Of a stretch of DNA of 64,000 nt, positions 7,273-14,090 are shown in pieces. Below the pieces are notes generated by a model that was not told the DNA's origin, did no database searches, and saw nothing but the letters and a program-made list of their open reading frames with translations. Position 1 is the stretch's first letter. Each line of letters begins with the position of its first letter. The position numbers and the translations under genes are program-made. Origin of the DNA: CAIMUX01 sp964473865 (GTDB taxonomy: Bacteria > Eisenbacteria > RBG-16-71-46 > CAIMUX01); NCBI GenBank assembly GCA_964473865.1, contig CAYYQN010000023.1, forward strand, positions 7,077 through 71,076. Direction: 5' to 3'.

Positions 7273-7752
7273 ATGCGAAGCGATGAGGAGATGAAGGAGA
7301 TCGTCAAGCGGCATCCGTTCGCGGGGCTGATCGACAAGACGAATGCGGGCATTCCGAGCGACGTGCTCGGCGGCCATGGCGTGCTACGCGAGGCCCGGGA
7401 GTTGAGCGACAGCCTGAAGGCAATCCGGAAGCAGGCGGCGAAGATGGACGCCACTTCGTATGACAAGATGACGCCCGCGGAGCAGAAGGCGGTCACGTTG
7501 CTGCAGGAGGCCGACTCGGACGGAGACTTCGCGCAGATCATCGAAGTGCTCGGTTACACGGACAAGGAGCCGGAGGCGAACGCGACGGATGCCATTGAGC
7601 ATCTGATTCGGCTCGATCCGGATGAGCTGCGCAACTTTCTCGTGAGGAGCTACGTGTCGGACTTCGGCGAGAAGGCGGCGCGCGAGGCTCTGACGGAGAT
7701 CGCGTCGGTCGATGGAGTGAGCGAGGTCGACCTGTCCGGAGCGGGCCAGTGA
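7273..7752 (+). CDS. hypothetical acidic protein, first gene of unknown cassette
   Basis: 159 residues from the ATG at 7273, chosen because GGAGG sits 5 bases upstream; the frame extends back to 7087 but would cross the palindromic leader. The protein is acidic and mostly helical, with a central KMTPAEQKAVTLLQEADSDG segment and a C-terminal region ending in VDLSGAGQ. No family recognised, no signal peptide. Its stop overlaps the GTG start of the next gene (GTGA at 7749-7752), so the two are co-translated. Codon choice is less GC-extreme than in neighbouring genes, consistent with a separately acquired cassette. Confidence 0.65.
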   Translation: MRSDEEMKEIVKRHPFAGLIDKTNAGIPSDVLGGHGVLREARELSDSLKAIRKQAAKMDATSYDKMTPAEQKAVTLLQEADSDGDFAQIIEVLGYTDKEPEANATDAIEHLIRLDPDELRNFLVRSYVSDFGEKAAREALTEIASVDGVSEVDLSGAGQ

Positions 7753-8342
7753 GCGGCACGGCGGTGGCGGAGGTGGGCGCGCTCGGTTTTACGCCTGAGC
7801 TCATTTCGTTGTTGAGGAGCTGCGGCCCATGGTGCTCGGAGCTGAACTCGAGTCATCGCGACACGTTGGGGTACCTCGAGCGATTGGAGCCGTGGGACGC
7901 GCGGAAGTTCACGCAACCATTCTTCACGCGGGGCGTCGCGCAATTCATCGACGGCATGATGAGCGTCGATCCGGCGTTGCTGTTTCGGTACTTGGGCCAC
8001 GATGCCGGCTTGCGCGACCCGGCGGAGCTCGCCGCGGAGCAGATTCGCGGAGAGGCCGTTGAGGTGCGGCGCGGGCACTTGGGCATTATCGCGGCGTTGA
8101 TCACCGAGTACCGGGAGTTGTACGGCGGGAGTCCGGAGGTCTTTACCTCTGAGCGCGAGAGCATCGCGTTGGTACAGCGGCTCGCGTCGTGGGACGTCAT
8201 TCGGCACGCCGGTGGCTACGGGTGCGAGATGCGACGGTTCGTTCTGCAGATGCTGGCGCTCGAACCGTGGGCCATGGGGCGTTGGCTGGGCGTCGACGTC
8301 GGGCTGGTGGATCCGGAGAGGGTACAGGCGAGGGGCAAGTGA
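7749..8342 (+). CDS. hypothetical protein with internal tandem duplication
   Basis: 197 residues from a GTG overlapping the previous stop. The two halves (about 10-108 and 109-197) are diverged copies: half 1 has LERLEPWDARK, FIDGMMSVDPALLFRYLGHD and AGLRDPAEL; half 2 has VQRLASWDVIR, FVLQMLALEPWAMGRWLGVD and VGLVDPERV. Conserved points are Leu-Arg-Leu/Trp-Asp, Met-x(4)-(Asp/Glu)-Pro, Arg-(Tyr/Trp)-Leu-Gly-x-Asp and Gly-Leu-x-Asp-Pro. Predicted helical, no membrane segment, no known family. It is coupled to the upstream unknown gene and presumably works with it. Confidence 0.65.
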   Translation: MSGTAVAEVGALGFTPELISLLRSCGPWCSELNSSHRDTLGYLERLEPWDARKFTQPFFTRGVAQFIDGMMSVDPALLFRYLGHDAGLRDPAELAAEQIRGEAVEVRRGHLGIIAALITEYRELYGGSPEVFTSERESIALVQRLASWDVIRHAGGYGCEMRRFVLQMLALEPWAMGRWLGVDVGLVDPERVQARGK

Positions 8343-8429
8343 TCCCCGGGCAACCCCTGTCCGTCGCCCTCTCGTGACTCAATAGTCGCGGGTCGCGGGC
8401 GGCGGCGTAACGATGAAAGGAAGGGCTCA

Positions 8430-9404
8430 ATGAAAGTGGTGACGCGACGTATCGCTGTGCTGTTGGCTGTGGTGCTCTTGTTCGTGGGGATTCCGGCCGG
8501 TCTTGCGGTGGCTGAGGTGGAGCCGAACACGAAGCTGTTTTCCTATTGCGAGCAGATGTGGTTCTGCAACGGCGTGGGGCCGGACGCGGGATATGACGGG
8601 TGCTTGTTCCGGGAGATGGACGCGGGGCGTCCGGACTCGACGCTGGGGGACTGCAAGGGCGCTGGTGACACCACGGTGGTAGTTGGGCGCGTCAGCACAA
8701 CGAAGCATTACGGCCTTCTGTCGTTTGACATCTCCGCCATTCCGGACAGCGCGGTGGTTGTATGGGCGAAGCTATATGTAAAGCTGCAATCTTCGGCAGG
8801 CACGACACAGAACAAAGTCGAAAACCTGTCTTTGGTCAGGCTGCTGCGCCCATGGAACGAAATGGCAACGTGGAACACAAGCGAGGGCTTCGACGATCCG
8901 GAGCTAGATGAAGTGTGGGGTGCTGGGGGGGCTTCGGACACGCTTGGAACCGGCAGCTTCTTCGGAGGCGTCGACGCGAGAGTGGACGGGAGTAACCGCG
9001 GCTACAAGACACCGGGCACGTATGTCGTTGCCACGCTGTCCGGGGCGCTGAACTACAGCACGCCGGATAGCATCTACGAAAGTCCTCCACCTGGCGCATC
9101 CGTTGACATCGATTCGTGGCCCGTAATTGGTTCAACGAGTACCGGATATAGCGTTCTAGGAACTCCTCCGGTCACTCCCGGTTGGGTCGGTTTCGACGTG
9201 CTTCGGGACGTGAAGAACTGGCACACCGGCAACTGGGCGAACTATGGGTGGCGGATGATCTGGGGTGGGACCAACGGGATGTACTGGACCCTCTATGGCA
9301 ACTGCTCAACTGTGATGCACCGTCCTCGGCTTCTCGTGAAGTACCTCTACGCGGTCCCGGGCGACGGTGGTGGTCGGCGCCGCGGATCGTTTGGGGTCGA
9401 CTGA
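8430..9404 (+). CDS. secreted DNRLRE-domain protein
   Basis: 324 residues from the ATG at 8430, with AAGGAAGG upstream. A signal peptide is clear: basic KVVTRR, a hydrophobic core, then cleavage near AVAEVEP. The body matches the DNRLRE (CBM96-like) beta-sandwich pattern found in surface proteins: HYGLLSFDISAIPDSAVVVW, LVRLLRPWNEMATWNT, and a late GWVGFDVLRDVKNW before a final beta-strand. Several Cys near the N-terminus could form disulfides. The C-terminus is basic and shows no sorting signal. It follows the two-gene cassette by 87 bases. It probably binds carbohydrate or structures the surface; why it sits on a mobile island is unclear. Confidence 0.7.
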   Translation: MKVVTRRIAVLLAVVLLFVGIPAGLAVAEVEPNTKLFSYCEQMWFCNGVGPDAGYDGCLFREMDAGRPDSTLGDCKGAGDTTVVVGRVSTTKHYGLLSFDISAIPDSAVVVWAKLYVKLQSSAGTTQNKVENLSLVRLLRPWNEMATWNTSEGFDDPELDEVWGAGGASDTLGTGSFFGGVDARVDGSNRGYKTPGTYVVATLSGALNYSTPDSIYESPPPGASVDIDSWPVIGSTSTGYSVLGTPPVTPGWVGFDVLRDVKNWHTGNWANYGWRMIWGGTNGMYWTLYGNCSTVMHRPRLLVKYLYAVPGDGGGRRRGSFGVD

Positions 9405-9501
9405 GCACTGATCTTGGGCCCGCCGTCCTCTCGCAACTCGAGGCGGCGCTGAGGTACGCGATGCCGGCAGTAGAGCTGAGAGGAGCGGGGCGGTGGGCTC
9501 C

Positions 9502-9747
9502 TCAGTCGCTATTCTCGTGCAAGAATGCTTGGATCTCGTCCTCATCCAGGCCGCACTGGCGGAGAATCGAGAGGACGGTGAACTCCTCAAGCCAATCTCG
9601 CCTGGGTACGGCGGCCCGATTCGTACCGTTTGATGCGCGCCAGAGCTCGACACGATCGGCCTGTCGCTTGAACTTGTAGCCCTTCTCGCGCAGTAGATTG
9701 ACGAGTCGTTCTTTACGAACAGACCCCGGCTGCCGCCTTCTCACCAT
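9502..9747 (-). CDS. HicA-like toxin homologue lacking the usual active-site His
   Basis: 81 residues, read from 9747 down. The pattern fits HicA (a small dsRBD-fold mRNA interferase): LVNLLREKGYKFKRQ, then a strand pair ending in NRAAVPRRDW, then TVLSILRQCGLDEDEIQAFL, matching the family's 'lrsIlrqagls.eef' end. Canonical HicA has Gly-Ser-His after the first strand; here the position reads QADRVELW, and the only His is near the C-terminus. It may be inactive or act differently. The start overlaps the end of the HicB-like gene by 35 bases, so the pair is translationally coupled. Confidence 0.6.
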   Translation of the reverse strand: MVRRRQPGSVRKERLVNLLREKGYKFKRQADRVELWRASNGTNRAAVPRRDWLEEFTVLSILRQCGLDEDEIQAFLHENSD

Positions 9748-10036
9748 CCTGGGTTACCGTCCATGGAATGTCGAATTTGGTGCGTGAGCCGGCCTTCTTC
9801 GGAAGAGCCGTTGTGGGGGTCCACCCCTGCTGACGCAAGAACGGCATGACATCGCCACCTTCGATCAGATCGATCATGAGCAGCTGCAGCGCCTCGTTGA
9901 TCGAAGCGTTGAGTTCGTCCCAGGTGTCGGCCTCAACGGTAAGCCGGAGCGAATCGCAGACGGCAACCCAGTGCCCCTTGGGCGTCCTTCGGGCGCGCCA
10001 GCTGACTTTCGCTTGATGGAACTGAACGATGGGCAC
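9713..10036 (-). CDS. HicB-like antitoxin
   Basis: 107 residues from a GTG with GGGGAGGAG upstream on the minus strand. The core follows the HicB partial RNase H fold: a first strand pair, GHWVAVCDSLRLTVEADTWDELNASI, and a helix EALQLLMIDLIE. The family's usual Pro-Gly-x3-x-Gly turn is replaced by VCDSLRL. No C-terminal DNA-binding domain is evident; the tail (FDIPWTVTQDGEKAAAG) is unusual. It precedes and overlaps the HicA-like gene, the hicB-first order. Probably an antitoxin; a role in partner assembly without toxicity is possible given the altered HicA. Confidence 0.6.
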   Translation of the reverse strand: MPIVQFHQAKVSWRARRTPKGHWVAVCDSLRLTVEADTWDELNASINEALQLLMIDLIEGGDVMPFLRQQGWTPTTALPKKAGSRTKFDIPWTVTQDGEKAAAGVCS

Positions 10037-10249
10037 GTTGGTCTCCTCCCCTGAGGGAACGTGTCGACGGCCTAGGAAGTGTATCGGCGGTTCTGATCTC
10101 CGATTGAGTACCTACCAGTCTACGCCCTGGCGGTATAGCGGTTCCATATATCCCCCAAGCCTACAGGAATTACCTTGAGACACTGTCTCTCTAGTAGGCG
10201 TGATGGTACCAGGGGGGCCGGTCCGTCAGAGTCGCCCTTCCGGCCGCGA

Positions 10250-10357
10250 TCACGCCGTCAGCGAGCATCCCCTTGGCCACGCCGACCGCTCCATGCGGCC
10301 GTGGGCGCGGAACCCGAGGTTGAAGGGCTGTCCGTTGGAGTCGAGTTTGGATGGCAT
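10250..10357 (-). CDS. possible 35-residue peptide
   Basis: The only hint of coding in the 466-base gap 10037-10502. An ATG at 10357 (minus strand) has GGAGGG seven bases upstream and opens a 35-residue frame (begins MPSKLDSNGQPFNLGFRAHG). The reading is not typical GC-shadow sequence, but no homologue is recognised and the peptide may be a decayed gene end. The rest of this gap holds the operator described at 10444-10471 and nothing else I can support. Confidence 0.2.
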   Translation of the reverse strand: MPSKLDSNGQPFNLGFRAHGRMERSAWPRGCSLTA

Positions 10358-10443
10358 GCGGAATCCCTCCGTCTGGTGGTCGCCTTGGCGCGAAAGAGAA
10401 TACCACGGCCGCGGCGGGTTGGAAACGGTCGCGAGATTTCGTA

Positions 10444-10471
10444 TTGACACGGTAATACCCAGATATTACCG
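10444..10471 (+). promoter_or_regulatory. -35 box overlapping palindromic operator
   Basis: TTGACA at 10444-10449 is followed immediately by the inverted repeat CGGTAAT (10450-10456), 8-base spacer, ATTACCG (10465-10471). It lies 32 bases upstream of the ribbon-helix-helix-like gene at 10503. Such proteins usually bind short palindromes in their own promoters, so autoregulation is the likely reading. Confidence 0.5.
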
Positions 10472-10502
10472 TTCTGCCCGGACGGCCAAGGAGGGAGAGA
10501 GC

Positions 10503-11066
10503 ATGCCGAAGAGCAAAAGGCCCGAGAGGAAGCGGAAGGGGACCAGCAGGACGTCGGTTTCTCTCCCCCCGGAAACCAAGGAGCGGATGGACCAAGTTGG
10601 CGACTCCGTCAACTGGTCATCCGTCGCCCGAAACGCGTTCGAAGCCAAGCTCGCAGATATCGCGAGCAAGAAGGAGAAGAAGATCATGCCGGAAGTGGTC
10701 GAACGGTTGCGCGTCTCGAAGCGGAAGTCCGATGACAGCCTCTTCAGCCAAGGCTACGCCGCCGGCGAAGAGTGGGCCAAGAACCAGGCTGAGGCCGAAG
10801 AGCTGGAAAGGCTATCTGACTTCCGGGACCAATGCGGCACCGATTGGGACTCCGTTCTCACGACTGGCCCGGACGACGCATATGGTTCTGGCGAACGGCT
10901 CTACTTCGTCATCTCCCCCGAGGATGATGGGGACCGGGGCGCCTCGTGCGGCTTCTGGGAATCCCAGCTGGGGCTAGAAGACGGTTCGTGCCCCAAGGAC
11001 AGCCTGGTCCGCGGATTCGTCGAAGGGGCCCTCGAGGTATGGGACGAGGTCAAGGACCAACTCTGA
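10503..11066 (+). CDS. ribbon-helix-helix-like protein with C-terminal extension
   Basis: 187 residues from the ATG at 10503, preceded by AAGGAGGGAGAGAG. After a Lys/Arg-rich start, GTSRTSVSLPPETKERMDQV is a ribbon strand followed by helix A, and NWSSVARNAFEAKLADI is helix B: the CopG/MetJ DNA-binding pattern at about residues 12-58. The remaining ~130 residues are acidic, with a SQGYAAGEEWAKNQAEAEEL helix and an aromatic YFVISPEDD strand; this part is unrecognised and may bind an effector or partner. The palindrome at 10444-10471 is the obvious operator. Confidence 0.65.
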   Translation: MPKSKRPERKRKGTSRTSVSLPPETKERMDQVGDSVNWSSVARNAFEAKLADIASKKEKKIMPEVVERLRVSKRKSDDSLFSQGYAAGEEWAKNQAEAEELERLSDFRDQCGTDWDSVLTTGPDDAYGSGERLYFVISPEDDGDRGASCGFWESQLGLEDGSCPKDSLVRGFVEGALEVWDEVKDQL

Positions 11067-11087
11067 GTCGCCGGGCAGAGATTTCGC

Positions 11088-11119
11088 TTGACGTCAGGAA
11101 CCAATGCGCCGATGGTTCC
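11088..11119 (+). promoter_or_regulatory. -35 box with palindromic operator
   Basis: TTGACG at 11088-11093 is followed by the perfect inverted repeat GGAACCA (11097-11103) and TGGTTCC (11113-11119). It lies 41 bases upstream of the second ribbon-helix-helix-like gene (11161). The layout copies that of the 10503 gene: a -35 box directly followed by a palindrome. The -10 is weak by eye. Confidence 0.45.
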
Positions 11120-11160
11120 ATTCGATGAACGGTTCAAGGTCACCAGGGCACGGAGGCTTC

Positions 11161-11424
11161 ATGGCTACGAAGGCTCGGATGTCAGGCGCCGCCGGCAAGA
11201 CGCGAGACCGGACCAAGGCGGCTGCCGTCCAGTCGACCGAAGTCGGGAACCGCCCCCGGATCTCTTTCGACATTCCGCCCGAGGTCGTCTACGAGATGCG
11301 GCGCCGCCTCAGCGCTCGAAAGTACCAGAGCGGGAAGGCGGCGAAGCACTCCATGTCGAGCCTCGTGACCGAGTGCATCCGTGCTCACCTGGAGACCCTG
11401 AATCGAACCGAGGGCCCGGTATAG
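11161..11424 (+). CDS. small ribbon-helix-helix-like protein
   Basis: 87 residues from the ATG at 11161 with GGAGG just upstream; an in-frame ATG at 11104 would translate through the operator. A basic N-terminal arm leads to RISFDIPPEVVYEMRRRLSA, a ribbon strand and helix, then KHSMSSLVTECIRAHLE, the second helix with the 'S.l.tecI..hL' pattern of CopG-like regulators. The linker between the helices is longer than usual. A plasmid-type partition or copy-control repressor role is inferred from family and context; a palindrome precedes the gene. Confidence 0.6.
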   Translation: MATKARMSGAAGKTRDRTKAAAVQSTEVGNRPRISFDIPPEVVYEMRRRLSARKYQSGKAAKHSMSSLVTECIRAHLETLNRTEGPV

Positions 11425-11515
11425 GCCGGCCCCCCGGAAGTAGCGGACCGCCCCGGCGCTGAACACACCGAGGCGGCCCTTGACAGCCCAACCTACAGAG
11501 GAGGTTGAACCGCCC

Positions 11516-11797
11516 ATGAGCAAGCCTACCGCATCCCCCACCCGCCGGTCCACGCGACCGGTAACCTCGAAGAAGACCGCTCCGACCGTCCCGAGCGCTC
11601 CGACCGCTCCCCCGGGCTTCGTCCTGGTCCCCATCTCGGTCGACGCCTACCGACTCGCCCGAGCGCTCGCCGTCATCGACCAGATGGACGTCGACGCCTG
11701 GATAGAGAACTGCATCTGCGCGGACGGGAGCGGCGACTACATCGACTCCATCGCAGACGACCTCCGGAAGCGGATCGACGAAAGGTGCGCCGAGTAG
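11516..11797 (+). CDS. hypothetical small protein
   Basis: 93 residues. The ATG at 11516 has GAGGAGG about 11 bases upstream and TTGACA at 11480-11485. The first 35 residues are Ser/Thr/Pro/Lys-rich and probably disordered; the rest reads GFVLVPISVDAYRLARALAVIDQMDVDAW followed by an acidic helix ending in DDLRKRIDERCAE. That arrangement (one strand, two helices) resembles a degenerate ribbon-helix-helix, but I do not claim the family. It lies in the same short operon region as the two regulators. Confidence 0.5.
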   Translation: MSKPTASPTRRSTRPVTSKKTAPTVPSAPTAPPGFVLVPISVDAYRLARALAVIDQMDVDAWIENCICADGSGDYIDSIADDLRKRIDERCAE

Positions 11798-11921
11798 GTC
11801 GCGGAACTTGGGTCTGGCCCCGGGAATCGGCACCGCGCTGGTCTCCGGGGCCGACAGCACGGAGGAAACAGTGAGCTTCGCACGAAAGCTAAAATACGCG
11901 ACGGGCCAGGGTCGGTAGACG

Positions 11922-13472
11922 ATGCCCCCTCTCGATCTCATGCGCGCCGCCCTCTACGCCCGCCTCTCCCGCGAAGACCGCACCGAGGAAGAGCTCAAGA
12001 TCGCCCGGCAGCTCGAGCGATGCCGGGAGTATGTGGCCACTCAAGAAGGGTGGACCACAGTCGCCGAAGAGATCGATGACGGGATCTCCGGCACCGTGAA
12101 GAACCGGCCCGGGCTGCAGCGACTCCTCTCCCTCGCCCGCTCCGGCCAGATCGATGTCGTCGTGGCCCGGGATCAGGACCGCATCGCCCGCGGACACAAC
12201 CTCCCGGGCTGGGTCTGGCAGGAGTTCACCGACGCCAAGGTCCGCATCGTCACGCTCCACGAGCTCGGGACCTCGACCTTTGAGAAAGGCGTGCGGAAGG
12301 TTTTCGGCGCCGAGTACGTCGAGCGGGCCCGGCAGCTCATCACGGACCGCATGTTGCAGAAGGCGGAGCGCCTGGAGTTCACCGGGGGCATCGCACCCTA
12401 CGGCTACCGCTGGGTCCCTACCGTCACGCCGGAAGAGGAGCTGGTGCTACGCGAGCGCCGGCGCTTTGTGCCGCGGCGCATGGTGATCGTGCCCGACGAG
12501 GCGGAGGTGGTTCGTCGCCTGTTCGCGATGCTCGACCCCTGGGGCGAGGCCACGTCGTTCAGGGCCGCTTCTCGGTCACTCGGCTGGTCGCAGGTCCGAG
12601 CCTTGCGGAGCTCACGGAACCCGGCCTACGCCGGCGGCTACCTCTACGGCCGGAAGAAAGCGGTGGAGGGCCGGCGGAACGCCTTCGTGAGGGTCCCGCG
12701 CTCCGAGTGGAATATCCAGTGGGACGCGCACGAGGCAATCGTGGACCGGGAGCGGTGGCAGAGGGTTCAGTCCCGACTCGATGGCTGGGCCGGCCAGTGG
12801 ACCGCATCGCACCGAAACTGCGACGCCAAGCTCCCCCTGACCGGGCTGCTGCGCTGCTCTGTCTGTGGCGGCCGCATGGCAGTGTCCGGCGCGATCCGGC
12901 TCAAGACCCAAGGCGGGCGCCTGGCCCACTACTACGCGTGCCGCCGGTGGAAGCAGGCCGACAGCTGCGTGGGCAACGGGAAGCACCGCACCGACGGCTG
13001 GACCCTGGACCTGCTCTTCCAACTCGTCAGTCGGTTCGATGTTCCCGCGTGGGCGAAGCAGCTCCGCCGGGAGATCGAAGATGCCAGCGCCGGCGATCGG
13101 AACCGGGAGTGCCTCGAGGCGGACGTGGCGCGCCGCACGCGGGCGGTGGACTCCATCCTATCCGTCCTCCGGTCTGGAGACGTCCGGGATACGCGGGCAC
13201 TCGCCCGGGAGCTCGAGGCCGCACAGGAGGCTCTTCGGCACGCGCAGAGAGCAGCCGCGGGCGTCCGGCGCCGGGGGCAGCCTGTTCCCTCGGGCGCGGC
13301 GCTGCAGGTGCTCCTACGCGCACTCACGGAGGACCTCGGGGCAATTGCTGACGAAGGCGCCCCGGAGACGGACCTGCTCCCGGCGGCCCGGCCCGTCCTG
13401 CAGCGGCTACTCGAGCGGATCACGGTGGAGGCGGACGGCACGGCGGTGGTGGACATGCGCAAGTTACTCTGA
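11922..13472 (+). CDS. large serine recombinase
   Basis: 516 residues. The resolvase/invertase catalytic domain is N-terminal: AALYARLSRED carries the nucleophile Ser16, followed by EIDDGISGT, RPGLQRLL, and VVVARDQDRIARG with the conserved Arg residues. The 'recombinase' domain follows (GGIAPYGYRW, RNPAYAGGYLYGRKK), then a zinc ribbon: CSVCGGRM with a second pair in YYACRRW...DSC. A coiled-coil-like C-terminal segment ends the protein. All parts of a phage-type integrase are present. It shares the island with a tyrosine recombinase and lies nearest the tRNA-Arg end. The last 9 bases overlap the convergent gene 13464-13751. Confidence 0.9.
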   Translation: MPPLDLMRAALYARLSREDRTEEELKIARQLERCREYVATQEGWTTVAEEIDDGISGTVKNRPGLQRLLSLARSGQIDVVVARDQDRIARGHNLPGWVWQEFTDAKVRIVTLHELGTSTFEKGVRKVFGAEYVERARQLITDRMLQKAERLEFTGGIAPYGYRWVPTVTPEEELVLRERRRFVPRRMVIVPDEAEVVRRLFAMLDPWGEATSFRAASRSLGWSQVRALRSSRNPAYAGGYLYGRKKAVEGRRNAFVRVPRSEWNIQWDAHEAIVDRERWQRVQSRLDGWAGQWTASHRNCDAKLPLTGLLRCSVCGGRMAVSGAIRLKTQGGRLAHYYACRRWKQADSCVGNGKHRTDGWTLDLLFQLVSRFDVPAWAKQLRREIEDASAGDRNRECLEADVARRTRAVDSILSVLRSGDVRDTRALARELEAAQEALRHAQRAAAGVRRRGQPVPSGAALQVLLRALTEDLGAIADEGAPETDLLPAARPVLQRLLERITVEADGTAVVDMRKLL

Positions 13473-13751
13473 GGGACGGTCCTCCGGGGCCGGCACCCCG
13501 ATCGTGACTCCGGTGTTCCCGCCCCCGATCTCTGTGAGGACGTCTCGGACAACCTCCGTCGTCAGCCCCAGCTTACTGGCCACTAAGCCGTAGACGAAGA
13601 CCTCGGTCTCGGCTGTGGAGCTCTCGAGCCGCCGATTGACATAGTCCGCGATCCTCTCGGCGGCACGGTTCCGGCGGGCCGTGCGTTCGCGCTTCGCCTC
13701 ATCGCGGCCGCCGTAGGGCCTGAATGGGGCTCGGATCGGGTAGACGAGCAT
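13464..13751 (-). CDS. hypothetical protein convergent with the serine recombinase
   Basis: 95 residues from an ATG at 13751 with GAGGAG upstream on the minus strand. Basic N-terminus (RDEAKRERTARRNRAAERI), then an amphipathic region and VFVYGLVASKLGLTTEVVRD, which has the rhythm of a helix-turn-helix, and a Gly-rich tail. It faces the recombinase and overlaps its end by 9 bases. It may be a recombination directionality or control factor, by position only. Confidence 0.5.
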   Translation of the reverse strand: MLVYPIRAPFRPYGGRDEAKRERTARRNRAAERIADYVNRRLESSTAETEVFVYGLVASKLGLTTEVVRDVLTEIGGGNTGVTIGVPAPEDRPSE

Positions 13752-13849
13752 GGGGTCTCCTCATTCTTGGCTACCAGTTTTGGCTACCAAATCGGACCGT
13801 AAAGGAACGGAACGCCCGGGAAATGCCAGGAAATGCCGGTATACGAGAA

Positions 13850-13885
13850 GCGGCCCACCGCGGATGTAACTCGTTGGTGGGCCGC
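13850..13885 (-). terminator. 10-bp perfect hairpin downstream of tRNA-Arg
   Basis: gcggcccacc (13850-13859) pairs perfectly with ggtgggccgc (13876-13885) across a 16-base loop. It lies 35 bases beyond the 3' end of tRNA-Arg, in the direction of its transcription. No clean U-run follows, so termination is only a suggestion; it may instead be an island-end structure. Confidence 0.3.
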
Positions 13886-13919
13886 CTCTATCTGGAAATC
13901 AGTCAATGGCTTGCTTCTG

Positions 13920-13993
13920 TGCCCCCGGCGCGGCTCGAACGCGCGGCCTACGGTTTAGGAAACCGTCGCTCTATCCGCCTGAGCTACGGGGGC
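13920..13993 (-). tRNA. tRNA-Arg (anticodon CCT)
   Basis: The minus strand folds as a tRNA: acceptor GCCCCCG/CGGGGGC, D arm with GCTC/GAGC, anticodon stem ACGGT/ACCGT around loop TTCCTAA (anticodon CCT), and T arm with GTTCGAG. Discriminator A; CCA is not fully encoded. Its 3' end points towards the island, the usual orientation for a tRNA used as an integration target, and its last 12 bases recur at 301-312. Confidence 0.92.
13921..13932. repeat. 12-bp tRNA 3'-end sequence repeated at 301 (candidate attR)
   Basis: The last 12 transcribed bases of tRNA-Arg(CCT), read on the plus strand as gcccccggcgcg, are identical to 301-312. Identity stops precisely at the tRNA end on one side. If both are att cores, the element between them is about 13.6 kb. 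Confidence 0.35.
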
Positions 13994-14044
13994 GGCAGGA
14001 GACCGGACGCGAGCATAGCGGCGCGATGGGTGAAGGCGCCACCC

Positions 14045-14066
14045 AATAAGATGCCCGAACACGGGC
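14045..14066 (-). terminator. likely terminator of the MglA-like GTPase gene
   Basis: On the minus strand a GCCCG-TGTT-CGGGC hairpin (14053-14066) is followed by ATCTTATT. It lies 25 bases beyond the GTPase stop codon, between that gene and tRNA-Arg. The stem is short but GC-only and the trailing bases are T-rich. Confidence 0.45.
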
Positions 14067-14090
14067 GGAAAGGGGCCGGCCGTATACCCT

